Positions 55,504 to 64,000 of a stretch of 64,000 nucleotides of DNA are shown here, in pieces (the stretch's first letter is position 1; each line of letters opens with the position of its first letter). The notes under the pieces are model-generated. The model ran no database searches. It was given only the letters and a program-made list of their open reading frames with translations, and was not told the origin of the DNA. Origin of the DNA: Takakia lepidozioides (taxonomy: Eukaryota > Streptophyta > Takakiopsida > Takakiales > Takakiaceae); the NCBI GenBank assembly GCA_030704615.1, contig CM060734.1:8246001-8310000 (forward strand), given 5' to 3'. Both the position numbers and the translations under genes were made by a program.

Positions 55504-57138
55504 GTGTTGTTCAGCGGCTATGCATATGGGGGACTTTCTGAGGTCCAAGAGAGCGAATTTTTTTCTTGTTCAATGGGCTCAACTATAGCCGGTGAAATTG
55601 GGGTCTTTGGGCATAATTTATCCATACTTCTGGACATGCTTGCAGGAAAACGTGCTGAGGTGGGCACCAAAGTGGGTGCTTATATGCGCACATTTTCTGG
55701 GGACTGCTCGCCAGCAGATTTGGAGACAGCTTTTCAGGTCACACCCCAGCCCTTGGCACTTGAGTTTTTAGCACAGCAGAACAGTCATCAAGGTTGGGTG
55801 GATTTTGGACAATGGTATGTTTGTACCAGTTGGGTGTTTGGTGGTTAAAACTCTCTAAATTATTACCTGAAGAAGAAGTGCTTCATGCCAGTAAGCTGCC
55901 AAGCTCTTCTACTCCTCAATGCTGAAGGTGGAAATGGATTGGCCTTAAGATATCAATAGCTGTATCCAAACAACCACTGCTGTGGATCAAAAGTTTCTCT
56001 CTTATCAGGAAACTGCCAAGACCCCAGATCAAACTGATAAGAGAAGAGTTTGAGCCACAGCAGTGGTTGTTTGGATACAGCTGAAGGCCAATTTGTTTTT
56101 GCATCATTCCTACTAGAAACACCTTTCTTTCCAAGGGAGACACCAGAGAATGTAAATTCCATTGTGAGGTCTGTAGAGAGGTTATCTGACATCAGGCCTC
56201 TGTTGTGTGAAACTTCTCACACCTTCTCTACCAGCTGTTCATAACGAGTGTGGAACCAAGGGGCTGAAGAGGTTGAACTCGTAATTCAAATGACACGAGA
56301 AGGGATTAAGGCTCAAGCACGAGATCCCTTCACTGCCTATGCCAACCGTGTTCGAGAACTCAACTATGGCAACTCCTACTATTTCAAGGTGAAAGTTCTC
56401 AATATGCAACATCTTCAGTAGTGGATGCTTGGCAGTCATTTGATTTGTGCTGTCTTCGGAGGTAGGACACCGTGATGTCCTAACCACGGTAACTGGTTTC
56501 TGGGCTTTCTGTTGGACCTCTTTCAAACACTAAAGCTCCAGCCAACTTTTGTGTGAGCTGCACTCTATGCTGATGATTAATGTGGTCTATGGTAGCATCG
56601 TCACACTATATTGCAACCATTAAAAGTGGGTGCCTTTTCTGGTGTCGTGTGCAGCCCATTACAGTCAAGGAGCTCAACAAAGTCAACCCCAAAAAGTTTC
56701 ATGGATCCATCAGCATACACAGTGGCGATTGTGGGAAACATTGATACAGCCAAGCCTTATCCTTATTGTTCAATATCTGGTCTGTGCCCTTATATCGTTT
56801 TATCTAATGCAAATCCTTCACCCGAATATTTTCTATAGTATTGTGTTCTGTTCTTCGCTTTGGGGTTTCTAAAGGTCAGGTTGTGTGCTTAACTGACCAG
56901 GAGAGCATTTGATGGATCAGGGTGGAATTCCGAAACCAGATAAGCCAGTGATGGGCTTGCCAAATACACAAGTCATTATGTCGTGCCTACAGAACCAAAA
57001 CGTCTGCGTTGTGGCGTGAGCAAATGTGGGAGTCAAAAATCTGCCGCTGAAACAAGGTGCAGGTACAGCACCGTGTGGGTTCCTCCAACGTGATGACATA
57101 AAAGCCCTACCATTTACTTTCCCGGCTGGTATTGTAAG
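55504..57138 (+). pseudogene. M16 (insulinase-type) zinc peptidase, four exons, broken
   Basis: Exon 1, 55,504-55,737 (after TTTTAG, before GTCACA): LFSGYAYGGLSEVQESEFFS, SMGSTIAGEIGVFG, DMLAGKRAEVGTKVGAYMRT, SGDCSPADLETAF. Exon 2, ~56,215-56,388: LLYQLF, then after a 1-base insertion EEVELVIQMTREGIKAQARD and YANRVRELNYGNSYYFK. Exon 3, 56,655-56,779: PITVKELNKVNPKKF, a deletion and frameshift, SAYTVAIVGNID, another frameshift, LIVQYL. Exon 4, 56,921-57,138: GGIPKPDKPV, a foreign insert, QRDDIKALPFTFPAGIV. This is the inactive-domain side of the plant PqqL-like M16 family; the catalytic HxxEH exons are absent. Three frameshifts and the insert make it a pseudogene. Confidence 0.85.
56951..57083 (-). 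mobile_element. MULE-derived fragment inside M16 exon 4
   Basis: On the minus strand reads GAVPAPCFSGRF and FWFCRHDIMTCVFGKP, homologous to the MULE C-terminal piece at 1884-2066. It separates PKPDKPV from QRDDIKALPF, which are adjacent in M16 proteins. No target duplication was seen. Confidence 0.7.
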
Positions 57139-57545
57139 GTATGGCTGTCAATTGTTGAGACCATGTTATATATGCACATGCTACGGATGTTCCAGTGGAG
57201 GATGTGACCATCTCTGGTCGACATTCGGCCGACTGTTTGAAGGATTTGATAGAACAATTCTGTAGGTCTGCTGGCCTGACAAAATATTGCTGTGACGTAT
57301 TGTTGTGACCTTACGGTTTTCTTCGCATAACATTCTCTCATGTAGTTCTGCTGACCCGGTACACGTGGTTGTGCTGCTGATATCTACCTTCTTTTGAAGG
57401 CACTTGGTTGTCAATGTCGTCCATGTTGGTTGTATTGCTAACTTCACCACTTCAAGATCACAACTATATTGAGCAGCCATGGATTTCACTTGTATGAGAT
57501 CGCATTTTTGTTACACACAGCATGTTAGAGTGGCCCTTCATAAGA
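57139..57545. other. No gene recognised
   Basis: Downstream of M16 exon 4. Further M16 exons would be expected but none was identified. Confidence 0.4.
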
Positions 57546-57549
57546 TCAC

Positions 57550-57795
57550 TCTTCGTTCAGAGTGGTTATTACAAGTTGTGGTTGTGGCATGGGTGTGGTT
57601 GGGAAGCCCTCCCACTATTTGAACAAATGCAACAGGAAGGCTTGAAGCCAAATGGTATCACCATTGTATGTGTTCTCTCTGCATGTACCCATGTGGGCTT
57701 GGTGGATGAAGGCTGTCACCACTTTTGATTCCGTGAGTCGGGATCATGGCGTCACCCCTACTGCGGAGCATTTTGTAAATTGTGCAGGTGAGGGT
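57550..57795 (+). pseudogene. PPR protein fragment, frameshifted
   Basis: ALPLFEQMQQEGLKPNGITI, VCVLSACTHVGLVDEG, then after a one-base slip at about 57,722 FDSVSRDHGVTPTAEHFVNC. This is the last L-S motif and start of the E region of a PLS-class PPR gene. It lies downstream of the M16 remains on the same strand. It is too short to be functional. Confidence 0.8.
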
Positions 57796-57799
57796 TGAG

Positions 57800-58386
57800 C
57801 CACCATCCTTCAGCTTGTTGGTGTTTCCATTCTACCTCACTCTGCTCAATCCTGGCATATTGCTGTGACCTTGGTGGAAATCCAGGTCCTATTTTTACTG
57901 GGGAGGAGGAAGATTTGCATGTGTTGTCCTGATGTATGAAACATTGGCTGTGCAGGCTGTGCTAGAGACTGTGGCCAGAGTAACTCATGACAGGTCAAAA
58001 AAGGACGGTACTGAAGAAGAGAAGTATGTGCTTTGAGACTGTTTCCTTGACATACTTTCTGAGAACCATTAAGAAGACTTTGTACCCTAGTTGTAGCATG
58101 GCACAAAGGCATATCGGTCTAGTCTGTCTCCTCGTAGCACCTGTGATTCATTTGGTGAAGTGTTCTGTGGGCATATTTGCCTTTACTGGTAAATTGGAAA
58201 CAGACAGCTGCTTCTTTTCAGGCACTTTTGTGAGGCCTTCAAAGTGCAACGAGGCTCCATTCTCACCTTTTGGGAGACTTGCTGTGTCCAACATAAACTA
58301 TAACATGGCATTTACCTTGAACCGAAATGTTCAATGTCATAAACACTGAGGGAAAGACTCCCTACAAATCCATTTCTATTTACCAG
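57800..58386. other. No gene recognised
   Basis: Short ORFs only. Probably intron of the PDZ-like gene or intergenic. Confidence 0.35.
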
Positions 58387-58636
58387 GGATGCCTGTGGAC
58401 CAGGTGGGAAGAGTGCCATTGTAGTTTCTGAAGTCGAAGCCACAGGAATGGCAGCTGTTGCTAATATCCAGCAGACCACACAAGTGAAAGAAGGAGACTG
58501 TATAACAGGAGTTGTGAACAGCCATGGTAGACTTGAGTATGTGGCATTTCCAGAAAGCACTTATACTGCTGCAGATGTTGTAAAAAATGTTCAGGAGGCC
58601 CCAGGCAATGTCCGTTTGCAGCTTGAGCGTCCTCTG
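58387..58636 (+). CDS. Exon encoding a PDZ-like domain
   Basis: Flanked by TTTACCAG and GTACAC. Encodes DACGPGGKSAIVVSEVEATG, VKEGDCITGVVNSHG, then YTAADVVKNVQEAPGNVRLQ and LERPL. The pattern 'v.V..v...G.A......vkeGD.I..V......a.dvv..v...pg.v.L.leR' is that of PDZ domains. It ends in phase 0, which fits the exon at 59,055. The protein family is not identified; chloroplast PDZ proteins are one possibility. Other exons of the gene were not found. Confidence 0.45.
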
Positions 58637-59054
58637 GTACACTCTTAACTCATATTGTTTTGCAACCACCTAATAGTTGATGGACATTCTTCTCGAATTT
58701 CCATTCTGGTATTATAGGTCCAATATCAGTGAATATACATGTCTGGTCACTTATCTGCTTTTACATGTTGAAATTTGAAATCTAAAGGCAAAGAGGGCTC
58801 TACAATCTAGTACTGCTATCCATGTACTACCTACTGGTACATGTAACTCTGGAAATGGCATTAAGCCAAGACATTGCTGAAGGGATGGCCCCCAATCTTT
58901 TGATTGAAGAATGTCATATTGGATAATTGCACTTGTATCTTTCAGTCAAGTACAAACCCAACAGATTTAAATTGACATATTTCACTTTCATGGATGTGTC
59001 ATGACTGATAAAAATCTGAGATGAGCTAAATCAGGATGTGTTGATATGATTCAG

Positions 59055-59189
59055 GAGGATGCATCGGCTTCAAATGTCTTTGACCATGAGTTTGTGCAAG
59101 ACTGGTGGCCCTCAACAAAGACAGATTTCAAACGCCAGGCCACCTTGGCATTGCAGAACACAAGCTTTGTCCTTGCCCGTAATCTGCAG
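59055..59189 (+). CDS. Candidate downstream exon of the PDZ-like gene
   Basis: A 45-codon open segment between ATTCAG and GTGCAA, in phase 0, encoding EDASASNVFDHEFVQDWWPS, then RQATLALQNTSFVLARNLQ. No domain recognised. Strand, phase and spacing agree with the exon ending at 58,636. Confidence 0.4.
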
Positions 59190-59255
59190 GTGCAATCATC
59201 CATCACATTCAATTGTCACAGTTGCCACTTCTTCCAACCAGAGGTTCACTTAGCC

Positions 59256-60379
59256 TTAATTTACGTCAAGAAGACAGTATGTACTCATGTTTGCTGTAGC
59301 CTTGTGGCCATAGACCCCGCGCCCAATGTGGGCAGAACAAAAGGGAACAGACACTAACTTTGAGAGGGGCTCACTCCACTGGTGGGAATTACTGTGATAT
59401 AAACAACTGGTCCTAGCTTTCCAGATTTCCTCTAGGAACCCCCTCACACAAGCATCAATCTGCTTTGTGTGATCAGCCCAACAGTTAGACTCCAACAGGG
59501 GCAGGGCTTTAGGCTCAGCCCAAAGTGTGATCTTGAGTGCACAAAGGTGCAGGGACTATGCTCTTGATGTTCCTGAAGAGGGTCGCTCTCTGATGAGAAT
59601 ACCCCGGAAATTGTATCAGACATTGGATACAGTCGTCAGGCCGCCTGCACATTGGGCATTGACAATCTCCCTTTCCTCTCTGCATTTGTTTATTGTTCAA
59701 AGGTAGACTTCCCACCCTCAGTTTAAATTTCAGTCTAGTAGGCCCTTCAGGTCATCCTTAAGCTCCTTACCCATGTACAAGTTCAGGGAAGTTTTATGCC
59801 TAACTTTGCTTGTTTGGATATTCTTCGTGCTTTTGACATGGCCTTAGACACTTACGTCTCAAGAAGACATTGACTGCTTCATTTAGGCTGCCTGTCTGAG
59901 GGTTGCTTGGGATTCCAAGGTTGGGTATATTATTGTTGGAGATCGCCTTTGTATACCCTTTTCACTTTTATGTCGTATCATGTAAAATAATCTCATATCG
60001 GGCAATTACAATCTGGGCTTTGCAGATTTTGACATTTTTCTATAGGCCAGTTCTGAATCAGTTTGTCCGAAGTTTCCCATGTCTCTTGCCCTGCACAGAT
60101 ACGAATCCCATTTGCCTGAAGAATGTGTCCCACTTCAAAAAAATTCCTTTGATTAGTCAGCCCCAAAAAATTGAACAGTGCCAGGGCTTTAGGCTCAGCC
60201 TTGATATCTTGAAAGTTGGTGAACAGAGGTGCAGGAACCATGTTCTTGATGTTTCTGAAGAGGGTCACTCCCTGCTGAGAATACCCTGCCTCAAATAGTC
60301 CTACAGAGTTTATTTTCCAACTCAAAATAACCACCTTCTTTAACATTAAACTTGGCCTGCATGCACTCAAGCTGGACAA
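59256..60379 (-). pseudogene. Non-LTR retrotransposon C-terminal fragments, two copies
   Basis: 59,715-59,515 reads GDCQCPMCRRPDDCIQCLIQ, ATLFRNIKSIVPAPL; 59,495-59,256 continues ACVRGFLEEIWKARTS. 60,379-59,993 has the related VTLFRNIKNMVPAPLFT. The Cys-rich C-x2-C...H/C part and the FLEEIWKAR end are typical of the region after the reverse transcriptase in plant LINEs. At DNA level the two copies share GGGCTTTAGGCTCAGCC and CTTGATGTT-CTGAAGAGGGTC. Both are broken. Confidence 0.5.
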
Positions 60380-62284
60380 ATGTATATGGAAGAATTAGGT
60401 AGTCTAGCAAACCAGGATAACCACCTTAGATGTGCTGGTACATTATCTTTTGAGTAGGTGTACATGAGAATTCAATATTGCTTAACATTTTAGTTGTTCC
60501 TTAAGCAAAACACTATAGTAAAGCTGCATGGCCCAAGATTCAAGACCAGTGGCTACCACATACAACCAAGTACCCATATTAGACCAAAATGTTTTGTGAT
60601 ATTCAGACTGACATACTTACAAATCTCATAGACTTTCTTTGGACATATCGGCCCCAAGGATGGCATCCAATTCTTCACAGCTCGTTACAATTTGCTCTCT
60701 TTCTCACACTTGAACAATTCCCATGCATCCCCTGCCAAGCACATAGCAGAGTTTGGTGGTGGTTGCAAGATGAAGCAGCCATTAATCAGCAGCAGTGCAA
60801 ATGATAGAGAGGTGGTATTGGAAAGTGGCAGAACAAAATATCAATAAATTTTATCAAGACAAAGATTTTTATCAAAACAACTTGGGCATGTGTATAACTT
60901 CAAATAATATGGAAAGACAAAATGTTAATACGGAGAGGGATAAAATATATTTTAATTAAATATAAACAATTATGAACGTGGGATCAAATATGGATTAACC
61001 CAAAAAAACAAAGCTTTTTCATGAAACCGTGACATTAAATCAAAATCCAAGCGATTGTGAAATCTAAGCCAATTGAAAATAAAGATGAAAAAGATATCAT
61101 ATAAACAACATTCATAATCCAAATTTATTTGTTGTATCAAAACGACGTTACACCAACTGAAATATCTAGTAATATATAACAAAATTAATCGACGTACCAC
61201 AATTCAATTACATTTTTTATTTTTTTAAACAAATTACATATATGTTGACGTCATGCAACAAATCGACAATTCATCGTGTGGCATATTTGTAATTGCTTAT
61301 GCCATAGATACAGCATTCGGAATAAATCCGACAGATTCCCAATACACATTATCTGCCATCAGAACACATCTAAAATATTGCATAAACGATCGAAAAATGG
61401 ATCCGTTTCCAAAACAACATTCATAATCCAAATTTGCTTGTTATATTAAAACAAGACATAGCCATGATATCTGTCAAATGAAATCAAATGAAATAAATGT
61501 CTATCTTTTCATAAACCTTCAATATATCTCATCTATTTGGATGTTGTTATCCGAAGTTGTCATTAGTAATGTGGAGTAACTCGCAATTTTAGTTCTAGTT
61601 GCCTATGAAGGTTGGAGACTAGTTTCAATGTAGAGCAGGAATAAGATGCCATAGTACCACATCATCGTCGTAATGCCTTAAATTGCCCAGAAAAGAGTGG
61701 GGGAAAAAAAAAGATTGATGAAAATCATTTCTTACATCAATCCTTTGGTTTTGTATTTTAATTTATTAATATATTATGATAGTACGTGTATATGTTATAA
61801 ATACGATAATGGTAATAGTTAATGAGATGTCAAAATTGAAATTTGTATCTTCTATATATTTTTTGGATATTAATTAAAAATTTAGATGTATTAATATATC
61901 ATAAATACATACTAACAAACTCTATGATATATACTAGATGTATGTACATATGTTTAGTCTCTATGTTTAAATATTCTAAATTTGCTATTAAGATTTAGAA
62001 AACCCTCTATAGAACCCACAAGGAGCATTAGCCATCTATGAAATGACTCTTAATTATGTCAGCGCTAGCCAAAATCTTTTTTTATCTCTATAATAACAAA
62101 ATATCATCAACTGATTGAATATGTTTTGATTTTAAATTAATAATATTTTATAATTAAAAAAAATAATACGAATTTTAGGATCTATTGTATTTTTAATTTA
62201 AAACTTAGAATATAAATATGAATAAATTAATCAGGGCTTCAATCCATATAAAAATAAAGGAAGGGGTAAAAAAAACTCTTGTCG
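60380..62284. other. AT-rich stretch without genes
   Basis: No coding signal, terminal repeat or RNA gene seen. The only identifiable piece is 61,609-61,672, a diverged copy of 54,307-54,370. Confidence 0.6.
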
Positions 62285-62390
62285 AAGTACACATAATTTA
62301 TGGTGTCACTTCACTCTCAATGACTATTGCCTTCCATTTGGAAAGTAAACACCTTCTAACGGTCTTAACCAAGACAATGTGCAAGGTTAA
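62285..62390 (+). pseudogene. Decayed copy of the 0.7-kb transposon ORF segment
   Basis: TTTATGGTGTCACTTCACTC and GCCTTCCA...AAACACCTT match 709-768. Reads LWCHFTLNDYCLPFGK before a stop. Confidence 0.55.
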
Positions 62391-62932
62391 CTAACTGGTC
62401 GATCCTATATATATATATATGTAACCCTATTTTAACTAAATCTGGACTTTTGGCTTAAATCCGGACCAAACTTAATATATATTTGAATTAAAATTAATTG
62501 AAATATTAATAATATCATGGTGTAATGCGTGATTGAACTTTGTGAAATTACAGGTGATGTCATACTTGTTTCAAAATGTGTCATATAAGAGATCCATTTG
62601 ACATTGAAGTGCTTGTGAAGTAGCAGTACTGAACAATTCATTGAATGTCCACTTGGAAATCGAATGATGTAATATTACATTATGTAATTTGAGGGTTTTT
62701 TTATTATTATTATTTTATTTAGACAACAGGGGACAGTGGAGGGTTTTCGACAACTGGAGAAACCTGAATGGGCGAACTCTTTGTAACTTAAAGCGGGGTA
62801 TCCTGGTTTGCAACTCTTGCATCAGAGCTATGATATCAGCTGTCACATGGATTGCTGTCACAAGGCGGTCACATTATGCTTTGGGATATGTAGCATTTTT
62901 GGTCCTAAATTATAGCCCTGTAGTTTTTGGTT

Positions 62933-63165
62933 TCAAGAGGGAGGGCGACAAGCTAGCGTATCCATCCGCGCACAGGGACAAATTGCAATTCAAGATAGAG
63001 GGTTCTGATCCGGAAGTAATTGAAGTTCTTTACTCGGACCTTGAACGGTTGACACCGCTGGAGTATGCTTGAATGAGTGACTTCTACATCAATCACGTTT
63101 CAATTCTGTGGGCCAAAGTTCAACAACGGGGTATGAACTTTTTATTTACTCTGGCAAACAAATTG
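62933..63165 (+). pseudogene. Ulp1-like (C48) peptidase N-terminal fragment
   Basis: IEVLYSDLERLTPLEYA is followed, after a stop/frameshift at about 63,070, by SDFYINHVSILWAKVQ. The pattern 'v...DL..L.p.eyLND..idFYI' opens the Ulp1 SUMO-protease fold; the catalytic His/Asp/Cys region is not present. Ulp1-like genes are often carried by plant MULE and CACTA elements. The upstream part of the open frame (62,689-62,930) is not recognised. Confidence 0.5.
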
Positions 63166-63229
63166 TCTTCAGGACTGAAAGTTCAAGATGAGTGGATGGT
63201 CATGTGGAGGTTGATATTTGTATAACCGA

Positions 63230-63925
63230 TCATGGTGGTAGATGGTAACCAGTGGCCCGTTTGTGTAAAGAATGGAAAGTGTTGCTTACCAGCTCATAGA
63301 AACGGCGATGGATTGGTGTACAACATTCTGGGCAAGCGCTCATCCGCAAGGCTTGCGGGATAAGACATGTGAGATGGAACATATGTCCACATGATCCAAG
63401 CACACGACATCCCTTTGGGCCGTATGGATTCCTGCACATCGAACAAACTGTGTCATCTGATATCCATGACGGCAAAACGCCTCGTGGTATCTCCTCCCTC
63501 TCGGCCGATTTGATGTGGCTGCTCATCTTTGTTGTGGTGTCCCACTCCTCCTCTATCTCCAATTCCCAGTTTATGCTTCTGTTCGACCCCGAAATTCTGT
63601 GCTCACATCGATCGAATATAGATTCCATATATGCCCAGTTGGTATACCCGACGAACACGCTTGATGCGTTGCGGAGATCGTTATACATTTGCATGTTGTC
63701 ATAAATGTTATCCACGCTACAGTTTGACATGCGTGCGACACGTTGCAAGGCTGATAGTGCCCGCTCTACTCGTGCTTCTCTGGAGGCCAAATGGGTCGCC
63801 CATTGTACCCAATTCTCCCAATCGTCATTCAATGGGACCCATGTCTGAATCTCCAATGTTTTGGACAACCGTCATGCAGTTGTCATGGCAATGTCCCGCT
63901 GCTTTGTAATGCGATCGATATCATC
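63230..63925 (-). pseudogene. RING-finger protein of transposon type
   Basis: The minus frame 63,868-63,230 has an N-terminal helical part (QTWVPLNDDWENWVQWATHL) and a C-terminal RING: CSMCRNPYGPKGC, GSCGHMFHLTCL, CPECCTPIHRRFYELV, which supplies the Cys3-His-Cys4-like ligands. Just upstream, DDIDRITKQRDIAMTT lies in another frame and is separated by a TGA, so the true start is farther out and one indel is present. RING domains are usually E3 ubiquitin ligases; here the company of transposon fragments suggests a mobile-element protein. Family not identified. Confidence 0.5.
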
Positions 63926-64000
63926 CATGATATCGGATTGAATGACTACCTTTGAGCATTCCCCGGTTTCCAGTACTGGATCTTTTTCTTTTCTCCTTTT

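Overview
The window reads as intergenic chromatin from a large land-plant genome. A homosporous fern is my best guess. The clues are a DUF1635 gene (a plant-specific family), fragments of PLS-type pentatricopeptide (PPR) genes with the phrasing common in ferns, lycophytes and bryophytes, a plant-type M16 peptidase, GT..AG introns and very dense transposons. The species is inference only. Almost every coding stretch is broken by stops or frameshifts, and no bacterial or organellar signature is present.

Layout. 0.1-0.9 kb: a transposon-associated ORF. 1.3-5.6 kb (-): Mutator-like (MULE) transposase with SWIM zinc finger, next to an array of TTTCGG/CCGAAA palindromes. 5.6-6.0 kb: Ty3/gypsy pol scrap cut by a CACTA-like MITE (6.03-6.69 kb). 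7.0-8.1 kb: non-LTR retrotransposon with RNase H. 11.2-14.05 kb: foldback/satellite block of ~125-bp units that picked up a PPR scrap. 14.5-21.0 kb: hAT element whose transposase (-) lies between two arrays of GCGACCGCC/GGCGGTCGC hairpins. 21.1-22.1 kb: PPR fragment. 22.6-24.3 kb: CACTA TNP2-like transposase. 25.6-28.35 kb: DUF1635 gene, the best candidate for a living host gene.

29.25-44.65 kb is a stack of nested transposons. A piggyBac-like element (left end TTAA-CCCTTAAGCG at 29,250) was split by two insertions. One is a 7-kb element with ~370-bp terminal inverted repeats and an integrase-type (IS3EU/Ginger-like, rve fold) transposase in four exons (30,198-37,155, target duplication CACCCC or ACACCCCT). 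The other is a 5.8-kb CACTA element (37,520-43,353, target duplication TTT), which was itself hit by a tRNA-derived SINE (37,567-37,749, 11-bp duplication). The piggyBac core domain also appears inverted relative to both of its ends.

44.9-46.4 kb: end of another CACTA-type element with a decayed minus-strand ORF. 47.2-48.5 kb: gypsy-type primer-binding site and coiled-coil ORF. 49-54 kb: diverged tandem repeats and a possible non-coding LTR element with a tRNA-Met primer-binding site at 53.88 kb. 55.5-57.1 kb: four exons of an M16 zinc peptidase, frameshifted and interrupted by an antisense MULE-derived piece. 57.5-59.2 kb: PPR fragment, then two phase-compatible exons, the first PDZ-like. 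59.2-60.4 kb: LINE C-terminal fragments (-). 60.4-62.3 kb: AT-rich and featureless. 62.3-64 kb: more transposon protein fragments (Ulp1-like, RING).

The genes do not form a pathway. The biology is transposon layering, gene-fragment capture and the recurrent use of palindrome arrays at the ends of unrelated DNA transposons.
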